Source: Glycomyces sp. TRM65418 (GTDB lineage Bacteria; Actinomycetota; Actinomycetes; Mycobacteriales; Micromonosporaceae). From it: a DNA stretch of 64,000 nt. The notes beneath the pieces are model-generated. The model did no database searches. It saw only the letters and a program-made list of their open reading frames with translations, and was not told the DNA's origin. The stretch is from contig NZ_JAJFAX010000009.1 of assembly GCF_019710475.1 (NCBI RefSeq), positions 62,001-126,000 of the forward strand, given 5' to 3'. The position numbers and the translations under genes were made by a program. Below are positions 41,009 through 48,988 of this stretch, in pieces. Each line of letters begins with the position of its first letter. Positions within the stretch are counted from its first letter, which is position 1.

Positions 41009-42070
41009 TCACGAAGGAGGAGGCGGTGCAGTGGAGGCGCGGACGACGAGCCGCCGGGGCGCGGCCGTCGTGTCGTCGCCCTCCGGTTCGGCGGCGCCGG
41101 GCAGGAGCCGCAGCAGGAGGTTGAGGCCGTGGATCGCGTCGGCCTCGAAGTCCTGCCGGATGGTGGTCAGCGGCGGTGAGAGGTAGGCGGCGGCGGGGAT
41201 GTCGTCGAAGCCGACCACCGAGACGTCGTCGGGGACGCGGCGGCCGGTTTCGGTCAGGGCCCGGATGAGCCCGATCGCGGTGTCGTCGTTGGCGCAGAAC
41301 ACGGCCGTGGCCTCGCCGGGCAGTTCCCGGCCGGCGGCGTATCCGGCGGCGGGCGACCAGTCGCCCTCGAAGGGCGGTGGCGGCTCGATGCCGCGCTCGC
41401 GGTGGGCGGCGGCCCAGCCCTCGCGGCGTTCGCGGCCCTCCCACCACTCCTGTGGCCCGGCGACGTGCCAGACGCGCGCGTGACCGAGGTCGAGCAGGTG
41501 CGCCACGGCCTCTCGGCAGGATTCGGCGGTGCGTCCGTGGGCCAGCGCGATCTGTTCGGCGGGGAGGCCGGGAGCCTGGCCGAGGCTCACGATCGGCACG
41601 CCCGAGTCGAGGCGCAGGCGCTGGCCCTCGTCGATCGGCTCCGAGAGGATGATGCCGTCCACGCCTTGGGCGAGCAGCCAGTCGACGGCCTCCTGGATCG
41701 CGCCGGGCTCGCCTTCGGCGGTGTTGGCGACCATGAACGAGAGCCCGGCGGCGCGGGTGGCCCGTTCGAGCGCGACGAGCAGCGAGGCGGGGCCGTAGAG
41801 CGCGGAGCCGAGGGAGACGACGCCGATGCGGCGGAAGCGCCCGGTGATGAGCGCGCGGGCGGCGGTGTTGGGGCGGAAGCCGAGTTCGGCGGCGGCGCGG
41901 AGGACCTTCTCGCGGGCTGCTTCGCTGACGTAGCGCTCGTTGTTGACGACCCGGGAGACGGTCTTCTGCGACACCCCGGCCAGCCGGGCCACATCGGTCA
42001 TGCCGGGCGGGCGACGCAGGGTGTCACCCGTGGCGGGTGCGGCGTCTTCCGGAGAGGATGCGGCGGACAT
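41009..42070 (-). CDS. LacI-family regulator, first gene of the sugar transporter operon
   Basis: A 353-aa LacI/PurR regulator. Helix-turn-helix and hinge: MTDVARLAGVSQKTVSRVVN and AARALITGRFRRIGVV. The sugar-binding body has GVDGIILSEPIDEGQ, FCANDDTAIGLIRAL and VSVVGFDDIPAAAYLSPPLT. About 23 residues precede the HTH. Being the first gene of the LacI-SBP-permease-permease unit, it would control itself and the transporter together through the palindrome at 42090. Confidence 0.93.
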   Translation of the reverse strand: MSAASSPEDAAPATGDTLRRPPGMTDVARLAGVSQKTVSRVVNNERYVSEAAREKVLRAAAELGFRPNTAARALITGRFRRIGVVSLGSALYGPASLLVALERATRAAGLSFMVANTAEGEPGAIQEAVDWLLAQGVDGIILSEPIDEGQRLRLDSGVPIVSLGQAPGLPAEQIALAHGRTAESCREAVAHLLDLGHARVWHVAGPQEWWEGRERREGWAAAHRERGIEPPPPFEGDWSPAAGYAAGRELPGEATAVFCANDDTAIGLIRALTETGRRVPDDVSVVGFDDIPAAAYLSPPLTTIRQDFEADAIHGLNLLLRLLPGAAEPEGDDTTAAPRRLVVRASTAPPPPS

Positions 42071-42089
42071 GGGGCTCCAGGTACGTCTG

Positions 42090-42103
42090 TGACTACGTTG
42101 TCA
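42090..42103. promoter_or_regulatory. LacI operator TGACTACGTTGTCA
   Basis: A 14-base near-perfect palindrome (TGAC-TACGTT-GTCA, centre ACGT, one mismatched pair) lies 20 bases before the LacI start at 42070. Its CG-centred form is typical of LacI-family operators. It is the probable site for the adjacent LacI protein and sets control of the whole operon. Confidence 0.7.
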
Positions 42104-42386
42104 GGCGTAACCTACGCCACTCCTTCAGGAGGTGTCAAGCCGTGCGCAGTCGCGAGGCGCCGATCAAGTCGAGCCGTGAGCCTCCCCGAGGCCCCGCAGA
42201 TCGAGCCGAACGTGGACGGAGGACCGGTCGCCTTGGGGCGCAACCGAGGCGGGCACTGTGATCCTGTTGGACCCGCGGCCGATCGAGGCCGCTCCCCCGA
42301 AGCGCGGGCGACTGTCGTCCCCCGCCCCGACGGGCACTCGGCATCTGACCCGGTCCCAGGTCCGGTCGACGCCCGGGCCGAGACGG

Positions 42387-42433
42387 CGAACGCGCCCGCG
42401 CGTTCGACTGCCGCGCCGTCGAGTCGGCGCGGC
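42387..42433 (-). terminator. double hairpin after the second LacI gene
   Basis: Two stems: CGAACGCG/CGCGTTCG (42387-42394 with 42399-42406, loop CCCG) and GCCGCGCCG/CGGCGCGGC (42410-42418 with 42425-42433, loop TCGAGT). The nearer one begins seven bases after the LacI stop at 42440 on the minus strand. They separate the second LacI from the first operon's promoter. The remaining 42104-42386 shows no gene. Confidence 0.55.
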
Positions 42434-42439
42434 GTCCCG

Positions 42440-43447
42440 CTACGACCGGGTCGCCACGCTCGACCTCCGTTCCAGGCGCGGCTCGATGAGCCGCCGCTGC
42501 GCCGGGGCCCGCGGGTCCGCCACGCGCCCGCACAGCATCGCCACCGCGGCCTCCGCGACGGCTTCCGGCCGGGACTCGACGGCCGTGAACGACAGCACGT
42601 AGAGCCGCGCCAGCTCCGCCGAATGCAGCGAGACGACGCTCAGGTCCCCGGGGACCTCCAGGCCGAGGTCGCCGAGCACGAAGGGGAGCATCGCCGCGGC
42701 GGCGTCGTTGTGGACGAGGAGGGTGCGCGGCAGCGCCGGATCCCGGAGCGCGGCGCGCAGGGTCGCGCGCACCTGCTCGGGGCCCACGGGCACCGGCACC
42801 GGCGCGAGGCGCAGCCCGCGCTCGGCCGCGCGCCGCAGCGCGGCGCGCTCGAAGCGGGTCGCGTAGGTGCCGCCCGACTCGTACAGCTCCTCGGGCCAGC
42901 GCACGAACATCGCCTCGCGGTGGCCCGCGTCCGCGAGGTGATCGACGAGGAGCCCTGCGGCGGCGGCGAAGTCGAGGTCCGCGGCGTCGATGCCGCGGGT
43001 GTCCTCGGGCATCCCGACGAGCACCGCGGGGAAGCCCGAGCGGCTGATCGGATCGAGACGCGGGTCGCCGTCGAGCACGTTGAGGAGGATGAGGCCGTCC
43101 ACTTGGCGGCCCGCGATCGCACGGCGCACCGCCGCCTCGCCGTCGGGCTCGGTCAGCAGCATCACCGAGTAGCCGTGTTCGCGCGCGGCGTCGGAGAGGG
43201 CCACGAGGTAGGTCGCCAGCGCGGGGCTGAACTCGGCCTCGTGGAAGCGGACGACGACGCCGAAGGTCATGGTCCTGGAGGTGGCGAGGGCGCGGGCGCC
43301 GGTGTTGACCGAGTACTCGAGCTTGGCGATGGCCGCCTCGATGCGCGCGCGGGTCTCGGGGGTGACGAACTTGCGTCCGGTCAGGACGGATGAGACGGTG
43401 CTGCGCGAGACGCCGGCCTCGCGCGCGACGTCGCCGATCGTCGCCAC
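42440..43447 (-). CDS. LacI-family regulator next to the large glycosidase
   Basis: A 335-aa LacI-type regulator: ATIGDVAREAGVSRSTVSSV, TPETRARIEAAIAKLEYSVN and ARALATSRTMTFGVV form the DNA-binding and hinge part. The ligand domain has RQVDGLILLNVLDGD and TLLVHNDAAAAMLPFVLGDL. Its likely operators (CAGCGAACC-GGTTCGCTG type) lie twice before the 1199-aa glycosidase gene and once, weaker, before its own start. It probably represses the glycosidase until a breakdown product appears. Confidence 0.92.
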   Translation of the reverse strand: MATIGDVAREAGVSRSTVSSVLTGRKFVTPETRARIEAAIAKLEYSVNTGARALATSRTMTFGVVVRFHEAEFSPALATYLVALSDAAREHGYSVMLLTEPDGEAAVRRAIAGRQVDGLILLNVLDGDPRLDPISRSGFPAVLVGMPEDTRGIDAADLDFAAAAGLLVDHLADAGHREAMFVRWPEELYESGGTYATRFERAALRRAAERGLRLAPVPVPVGPEQVRATLRAALRDPALPRTLLVHNDAAAAMLPFVLGDLGLEVPGDLSVVSLHSAELARLYVLSFTAVESRPEAVAEAAVAMLCGRVADPRAPAQRRLIEPRLERRSSVATRS

Positions 43448-43495
43448 GTGACTCCTCTGGTGATGTGCGTGCAGTTCAGCGGGTGCGTCGGGGCC

Positions 43496-43513
43496 GAGTG
43501 TACCGGTTCGCCG
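43496..43513. promoter_or_regulatory. weak copy of the glycosidase operator before the LacI gene
   Basis: This 18-base stretch matches 14 of 18 positions of the perfect palindrome at 47213-47230, with the right half nearly intact (GGTTCGC). It is 49 bases upstream of the LacI start at 43447, which suggests autoregulation. Confidence 0.45.
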
Positions 43514-43530
43514 GGCGGCGGGGCCGGTCT

Positions 43531-43560
43531 CGGAGGCGGCCGGGGTTCCGGCCGCCTCCG
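43531..43560 (-). terminator. 13-bp stem hairpin after the large glycosidase
   Basis: Arms 43531-43543 and 43548-43560 pair perfectly around a GGTT loop, starting six bases beyond the glycosidase stop at 43566 (minus strand). No U-tract. It is the likely end of that transcript. Confidence 0.8.
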
Positions 43561-43565
43561 GTCGG

Positions 43566-46500
43566 TCAGTCGGACAGCGGCGTGACCGCGATCCGGTCGA
43601 GGTCGGGCGCGTACTGCGAGCGGAGCAGGACCCCGGGCCAGGTGTCGGAGGCGTAGGTGGCGCCGTCGAACTGCGGCTTCTCCTCGCCGCCGATCGCGAT
43701 CGCGTTCACGCCCTCGGCGAGGTCGACGACGACGGTGAGTTCCCAGAAGTTGTTCTCGTGGAACGAATGCGGGAAGATCACCCGGATCGGGTCGGCGCCG
43801 TTGACGGACACGAGCGCGTACCGGGCCACGGGGTCGGGGTTGTAGTGCGTCGCCGGCGACTGCTCCTCGTTCGAGTAGCGGAAGGTCAGCGCGTACCGCC
43901 CGGCTTCGGGGACTTCGACGGCGTCGAAGGTGAGGGTGTTGCCGTTGCCGGGTTCGCCCCCGATCCCGGTGACGGCTTCGCCGCCGGAGGCGAGGGAGCG
44001 GTCCGTCGCCGTCGCGGTCCCGGCGATGTCGGCGTCTTCGGCTTCGTAGACCGAGGCGTCGAGCGCATCGGAGGCCGCGACGGTGAGCCGGTCGACCTTG
44101 AGGCCCTTCGCGCCTTGGACGGTGATCTTGTTGACGCCGCCGAGGAGGAAGGCGTCGACGGTGCCGTCGCGGCGGGTCTTGACGGTCTCGCCGTTGACCT
44201 CCAGTGCCACCTTGCCGTCCCCGACGTCCAGGAGTGCGCCCGCGTCGGCGGGCGAGTAGATCCAGAAGGTCGCGGTGGCGCCCTTGGGGACCGACGCGCC
44301 GCTCGCGGTGCCGTAGTACGGTGCCGCGCCGCCGCCGAGTTCGGCGTACTCGGCCTCGTAGGCGTCGTGCGCGTGGTCGGGGTGCGGCAGGGCGAGGTCG
44401 ATCTTGTCGATGATGACGTCGCCGGAGATCGCCCCGTTGCCGCTGGGGCTCTTCGTGGTCAGGGCGATCACGTGCTCGCCGGCCGTCAGCTCCACTGTGG
44501 TGTCGGCGTGGTCCCAGACGACCCACTTGTAGCCGAGCGGGAGGAAGACCTCCTGTTCGGCCTCGCCGTCGACGGTGAGGAAGAGGTTCGTGGGCCCTTG
44601 GGCCCCGACCTCGGGGTCGGTGTTGAGCGAACTGGCGAAGACGCTGAGGTCGTACGTGCCGTCTCGGGGGACGTCCACGGTGAACGCGAGTCCGTTGTCG
44701 GCGCCGGTGCGCATTCCGCCGACGTTGTGGCCGCCGGAGGTGTAGAACTTCGCGACGTTCGACGGCGAGCCTTCGGGGCCGTTGACGTGGAGGCCCGAGC
44801 CCTGGAACGCGGCGTCCTCGGCCTCGTAGGTCGCCTCCCAGGCGGTGCGCGGCACCGCGGGCGAGCCGGTGTCGGCGCCGGGGGTCACGATGACCTCGTA
44901 GGAGGACTCCGCGTCGAGCTCCGGCAGATCGCCCGCTCCGAAGTGGAGCGCGGCGTCGCCGCCGGAGACGGGGACGTCGAGTTCGGCGATCACGTCCGGT
45001 TGCGCCGAGTCGCCGATCTGGCCGCTCCACTCGATCTCGCGGACGGTCACGTGCACCGAATCGCCGAAGACCGACGCGGGCACGTCGCCGAGCCGGAGGG
45101 TGTGGTCGCCGCTCGCGCCGCCGAGCAGCACGCGGGTCTGTCGCAGGCCTTCGTCGAAGGTTGCCACGCCTTGGAGCGTGTAGCTCTCGCCCGGTTTGGG
45201 GGGCGTGACTTCGAGGGTCTGGCCGCTCATCCGGCTGTAGGCGTGGAGGAGCCACCACTGGCCGTTCGCGCGGTTGGCCTGCACGGCGGAGTCGGAGAGG
45301 TTGCCGTCGATGTTCCAGTAGGCGATGTCGCCGTACACCTTGGAGTCCTCGAGCGCGGCGATCCACTGGATCATCTGACCGGGCACCGAGGTGTGGTAGT
45401 TGAAGGCGTATTCGCTGATGTTGATCGGCAGCTCGGTGCCCTCGTACTCGGTGCCGGCGAAGACCTCCGCCTCCCAGGCGCGGTACTCGTCCACATTGGC
45501 GCGGATCTTGGCCGGGTCGGAGAGCTCGTGCCACACCACGGTGTCGGGGACCGTGCCGGCCTCGACGGTGTGCTCCATGAAGCCCTTGACCTGCTCGTAC
45601 AGGAGGCTGGTGTTCGGGCCGCCGATGCGGGCGTCGGGCAGCACCGAGTGGATGACCTCGTAGGCGCGGTCCCAGGCGGCGAAGAAGTCACGCGGGTCGT
45701 CGAGCCAGCTCGTGCCGTTGTAGCTCCACTGGCCGGTGCCGAACATGTTGCCCTCGGGCTCGTTGTACGGCATGAACACCACATTGGACTGCTGCCCTGC
45801 GGGGAGGGTGGCGACCTGCTCGGCCTGGTGGCGGATCTTCTCCAGGTAGGTGTCGAGCTTCTCTTCGGGCGTGTCGCCGGGCCACTGGTAGGGGAAGCCG
45901 CGGTGAATGTCGGTCATGTAGATGTAGACGTCGCCGTTCGAGGCCTCCACGAGCGGGCCGAGCACTTCGAGCGCGTCGGCGCCGGGATGCTGGGGCCCGT
46001 CCTGGGCCTTGGTCGCGACCGAGGCGAGGTCGATGCCGTCGATGAGGTTCTCGGACGGCAGGCCCTCGTCGTAGAGCCCGTAGAGGGTGCCGGAGGCGCC
46101 GCCGAGGAAGTCCCCGGTGGATTCCCCGAGGTCGACGGTGAGGGCGTTCTCGACCACTTCGACCGTGGCGGTCACGGCCAGGTCGTGGCCGACGACCGTG
46201 CCGGACACGGTGAACGTGCCGGGACCGGCGTACGCGTCGGCGGGAATGTCGTCCCAGTCGAGGCCCACGTTGCGGCCGATGCCGTCGCTGAAGGCCCCCG
46301 GGGCCGAGGCGGGCAGCACGGGCGCTTCGCCGGCGATCGTGCGCGCCGCGAACGCGTCCTGGTCGAGGCCTTGGAGGACGGGGAGCTCGCCGCCGTAGAG
46401 CTCGGCGACCTGGTCGGCGTCGAGCGCGAGGTCGTAGACCTGGAACTCGTCCACGGCCCCGTCGAAGAACGGGTGCCCGCCCCAGAAGGCCTTGCCGATG

Positions 46501-47165
46501 AAGCCCGACGTGGTGCCGTTCGGGTCGTGCATGGCCGCGGCGAGGTCGAGCCGCGCCTCGGTGCGGCCGACTTCGACCCCGTTGAGGTAGTAGGCGATCT
46601 GCTCGCCGTCGATCGCGGTGACGGCCTGGACCCATTCGCCCGCGGGGAGGCCGCCGGTGCCGTCCACGCCCACCTCGCCGCCGCCGTTCACGGGCTTGAT
46701 CGAGGAGCGGTTCGTGGCGGGGCCCTGGTAGGAGGGGGTCAGGAAGGTCGCGGAGGCATGGTCCTTGCCGAGGTTGTAGGCCCACTGGAAGTCCGGGCCG
46801 CCGTCCCAGCGCAGCCAGGTCGCGATCGTCATCTCGGCGCGGTCCGCGAAGAGGCCGTGCGGGATCTCCACATAGGGCGCGCTGGTCGACGAGGCCGATC
46901 CACCGGTCAGGTCGATCGCGCTGGAGCCGTAGGCGCGGCCGGGCACCAGGGGCGCCTGCCCGGGGTTGACGACCCGGCCGTCGAGGCCCGACGCGGACCG
47001 GTCGTCCACGACGCCGTCGGCGACCTGGCCTTCGTCGAAGGAGTAGGAGAGGATCAGGTGCTCGTCCAGCGGATTCGCGGCGGCGGGCACCGCCGCCAGC
47101 GGGAGGATCGCCAACGCGGCGATGGCGCTCGCCGCGCGAGCGGCGGGTCGGGATCGGGATTTCAT
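43566..47165 (-). CDS. secreted multidomain glycoside hydrolase (LamG, Ig-like, TIM barrel, CBMs)
   Basis: A 1199-aa secreted enzyme. Residues 1-30 are a signal peptide ending VPAAA. About 35-260 form a LamG/concanavalin-like domain (FDGAVDEFQVYDLALDADQV). About 265-340 form a bacterial Ig-like domain (DWDDIPADAYAGPGTFTVSG). About 350-650 form a clan-A TIM barrel with the likely acid/base Glu469 in FMPYNEPEGN and nucleophile Glu585 in NISEYAFNYH, plus a beta domain to ~765. Residues 775-930 and 1033-1199 look like CBM6/35-type modules (ATYEAEDAAF, SVYEAEDADI) with a third small module between. The GH family is unclear; GH39-like is my best guess. Two strong operators precede it. Confidence 0.82.
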   Translation of the reverse strand: MKSRSRPAARAASAIAALAILPLAAVPAAANPLDEHLILSYSFDEGQVADGVVDDRSASGLDGRVVNPGQAPLVPGRAYGSSAIDLTGGSASSTSAPYVEIPHGLFADRAEMTIATWLRWDGGPDFQWAYNLGKDHASATFLTPSYQGPATNRSSIKPVNGGGEVGVDGTGGLPAGEWVQAVTAIDGEQIAYYLNGVEVGRTEARLDLAAAMHDPNGTTSGFIGKAFWGGHPFFDGAVDEFQVYDLALDADQVAELYGGELPVLQGLDQDAFAARTIAGEAPVLPASAPGAFSDGIGRNVGLDWDDIPADAYAGPGTFTVSGTVVGHDLAVTATVEVVENALTVDLGESTGDFLGGASGTLYGLYDEGLPSENLIDGIDLASVATKAQDGPQHPGADALEVLGPLVEASNGDVYIYMTDIHRGFPYQWPGDTPEEKLDTYLEKIRHQAEQVATLPAGQQSNVVFMPYNEPEGNMFGTGQWSYNGTSWLDDPRDFFAAWDRAYEVIHSVLPDARIGGPNTSLLYEQVKGFMEHTVEAGTVPDTVVWHELSDPAKIRANVDEYRAWEAEVFAGTEYEGTELPINISEYAFNYHTSVPGQMIQWIAALEDSKVYGDIAYWNIDGNLSDSAVQANRANGQWWLLHAYSRMSGQTLEVTPPKPGESYTLQGVATFDEGLRQTRVLLGGASGDHTLRLGDVPASVFGDSVHVTVREIEWSGQIGDSAQPDVIAELDVPVSGGDAALHFGAGDLPELDAESSYEVIVTPGADTGSPAVPRTAWEATYEAEDAAFQGSGLHVNGPEGSPSNVAKFYTSGGHNVGGMRTGADNGLAFTVDVPRDGTYDLSVFASSLNTDPEVGAQGPTNLFLTVDGEAEQEVFLPLGYKWVVWDHADTTVELTAGEHVIALTTKSPSGNGAISGDVIIDKIDLALPHPDHAHDAYEAEYAELGGGAAPYYGTASGASVPKGATATFWIYSPADAGALLDVGDGKVALEVNGETVKTRRDGTVDAFLLGGVNKITVQGAKGLKVDRLTVAASDALDASVYEAEDADIAGTATATDRSLASGGEAVTGIGGEPGNGNTLTFDAVEVPEAGRYALTFRYSNEEQSPATHYNPDPVARYALVSVNGADPIRVIFPHSFHENNFWELTVVVDLAEGVNAIAIGGEEKPQFDGATYASDTWPGVLLRSQYAPDLDRIAVTPLSD

Positions 47166-47212
47166 GACGCCTCACTCTCGTCGTTGAGAGGTCCGCTCCG
47201 GGAGAGAATCCG

Positions 47213-47285
47213 CAGCGAACCGGTTCGCTGACCACCGTACCGAGCCTGTTAGCGCATGGCAAGAGGCTGGCGAATCGGTTCGCTG
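47213..47285 (-). promoter_or_regulatory. twin LacI operators before the large glycosidase
   Basis: A perfect 18-base palindrome, CAGCGAACCGGTTCGCTG, is at 47213-47230, and a 15/18 match (TGGCGAATCGGTTCGCTG) at 47268-47285, 55 bases apart. Both lie 48-120 bases upstream of the glycosidase start (47165). Two sites on one face allow looping by a LacI tetramer or cooperative dimers. The neighbouring LacI gene at 42440 is the obvious candidate binder. Confidence 0.75.
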
Positions 47286-47294
47286 TCAGATGCG

Positions 47295-47328
47295 GAGCGC
47301 CCCGCCCGCGGCCGCGGGCGGGGCGCTC
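47295..47328 (-). terminator. perfect 17-bp stem terminator after GH43
   Basis: A 34-base perfect palindrome (arms 47295-47311 and 47312-47328) of almost pure G/C lies 11 bases beyond the GH43 stop at 47340 on the minus strand. It separates the GH43 transcript from the glycosidase promoter. Confidence 0.85.
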
Positions 47329-47339
47329 GGACAGTCGGG

Positions 47340-48797
47340 TCAGGTGAGGCGGAAGGTGGCGTCGGTGCGGTCCTGGGCCGTGGCGATCGTCGTGATGTTC
47401 GCCAGACCGCCCGTCGCGCGGATGAAGCGGCCCGGGAAGTTCACGGACTCGAAGGACACGTGCGCCGCGTCGGCCAGGCCGGCCCGCCGCTGGAAGCTCG
47501 CGTCGGATCGGAACACGGAGGAGCCGTCGTCGGCCTCGACCCACAGCTCGTAGTTCTTGTGCCGCAGGTACCGGCCGGGGAAGTTCGCCGACTCGAGCGA
47601 GACCGAGCCCGAACCGGCCAGGCCCGTGACGATCCGGAACTGCGAGTCGGCCAGCATCGCCACCGAGGTGCCGGCGCGGACCCGGTACTCGTAGTGGTTC
47701 AGGTAGGCGCCCGCCTGGCCGTGGAGGGCGAACCGGTACGGCGTCGCCCCGGCCGCGACCGGGATCCCGAAGTCGGGCGTGCCGTCGGCCTTCCAGTAGA
47801 CCTTCTGGATCCTGGTGTGCCGGTTCGGGTCGTAGAGCGGGTCGCCGCTGATGGCCTTGTAGGGCCGCGCGTGGTACACCAGGATGTCGCTCTGCCCGTC
47901 CTCGGAGACCGTGAACGAGTTGTGCCCCGGCCCGTACTGGCTCGTCGCGTCGTCGCTGCGCAGCACCGGCTGCGCGGTCTTGGTCCACGAGGCGGGGTCG
48001 AGCAGGTTCGCGGTCTGCGCGGCGGTCAGGAGGCCGACGGCGTAGTTCGCGTCGGTGGCGCTGGCCGAGAACGTCATGAAGATCCGGCCGTTGCGGGTGA
48101 TCACGGCCGGGCCCTCGTTCACCTTGTGGCCGATCGTCTCCCACGAGTGCGTGGGCTTGCTGATGCGCACGGGCGTGCCGGTGATGGCCCACGGGCTCGA
48201 CATCGCCGCCAGGTACAGGCTGGTGCCGGAGCCGAGTTCGGGGTCGCTCTGCGCCCAGCAGAGGTAGCGGGTACCGCCTTGGGTGAAGGTGGTGGCGTCC
48301 AGCGAGAACGAGTCGCGCGGCGTCCAGATGCGTCCCTTCTCGACCCAGGTGCCGCTCATCGGGTTGGCGCTCGCGTTCTCCAGCACGTACATCCGGATGG
48401 CCCAGACGTCGTCGGTGCGGCCCGCGGCGAAGTAGATGTACCACTTGCCGTTGACGAAGTGGATCTCCGGCGCCCAGATGTGGGCGCCCATTTCGCCGCT
48501 GGCGTGCTTGCGCCAGATGGTCGTCTCGGTCGCGGTGGCGAGGCCCTGGAGGGTGGTGGCGCGGCGCAGCACGATGCGGTCGTACTGGGGGACGCTCGCG
48601 GTGAAGTAGTAGTACCCGTCGGTGTGCCGCCAGATGTGCGGGTCGGCGCGCTGCTGGATGAGGGGGTTGACGTACCGCACGCCGGGCGTGTCGGCGGCCT
48701 GCGCGGGTGCGGCGCTCAGCGCGACTCCGGCGGTGGCCGCGGCGGCGACGCCCGCGGCTTGGAAGAGCCGGCGACGACTCAACGGTGGGAACTGCAT
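47340..48797 (-). CDS. secreted GH43 arabinofuranosidase with AbfB (CBM42) domain
   Basis: A 485-aa secreted enzyme. The N-terminus has a Tat-type motif (SRRRLFQAAG) and cleavage near AQAA. The five-blade GH43 domain has the usual acids: Asp in QQRADPHIWR, Asp in SFSLDATTF and Glu in KVNEGPAV. Residues about 340-485 are an AbfB domain with the repeated SLESANFPGRYLRHKNYEL and SFESVNFPGRFIRA blocks that bind arabinofuranose. It should release arabinose from arabinan or arabinoxylan. The ATG at 48795-48797 follows GGAGGAG; the longer frame upstream is not supported. Confidence 0.92.
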   Translation of the reverse strand: MQFPPLSRRRLFQAAGVAAAATAGVALSAAPAQAADTPGVRYVNPLIQQRADPHIWRHTDGYYYFTASVPQYDRIVLRRATTLQGLATATETTIWRKHASGEMGAHIWAPEIHFVNGKWYIYFAAGRTDDVWAIRMYVLENASANPMSGTWVEKGRIWTPRDSFSLDATTFTQGGTRYLCWAQSDPELGSGTSLYLAAMSSPWAITGTPVRISKPTHSWETIGHKVNEGPAVITRNGRIFMTFSASATDANYAVGLLTAAQTANLLDPASWTKTAQPVLRSDDATSQYGPGHNSFTVSEDGQSDILVYHARPYKAISGDPLYDPNRHTRIQKVYWKADGTPDFGIPVAAGATPYRFALHGQAGAYLNHYEYRVRAGTSVAMLADSQFRIVTGLAGSGSVSLESANFPGRYLRHKNYELWVEADDGSSVFRSDASFQRRAGLADAAHVSFESVNFPGRFIRATGGLANITTIATAQDRTDATFRLT

Positions 48798-48862
48798 GAA
48801 GGACTCCTCCGGGGGCGACGATGCCTGGTGATCGGCTTGTCGATCGTGCCGGGCGACCGGCG

Positions 48863-48878
48863 TTGTGATCGATAACAA
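48863..48878. promoter_or_regulatory. LacI-type operator before GH43
   Basis: TTGTGATCGATAACAA is a 16-base near-perfect palindrome centred on CG, a classical LacI-family operator form. It is 66 bases upstream of the GH43 start. It differs from both other operators in this region, so a regulator outside this window is likely. Confidence 0.6.
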
Positions 48879-48956
48879 GCTTTCCGTCAGGGTAGACAGA
48901 CGATCCCGGAAAGTCAACGATCTAGATTCGTCAATGTCCTTGCCGGTGGACGGCGG

Positions 48957-48983
48957 CCGGCGCCCCCGCGGCGGGGGCGCCGG
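48957..48983 (-). terminator. 13-bp stem hairpin after the aldo/keto reductase
   Basis: Arms 48957-48969 and 48971-48983 pair perfectly; in RNA the loop would open to CGGCG. It begins six bases beyond the aldo/keto reductase stop at 48989 (minus strand). It insulates the GH43 promoter from read-through. Confidence 0.75.
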
Positions 48984-48988
48984 GTCGC

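Noticed and set aside
41402-43393. 663-codon plus-strand frame across both LacI genes
   Set aside because: Covers two well-supported minus-strand regulators and their intergenic gap; low-complexity product.
43758-47231. 1157-codon open frame antisense to the large glycosidase
   Set aside because: It mirrors the glycosidase coding strand, is rich in Gly/Val/Arg/Glu with no domain pattern, and arises from high third-position G/C. The sense frame has a signal peptide, catalytic motifs and CBMs.
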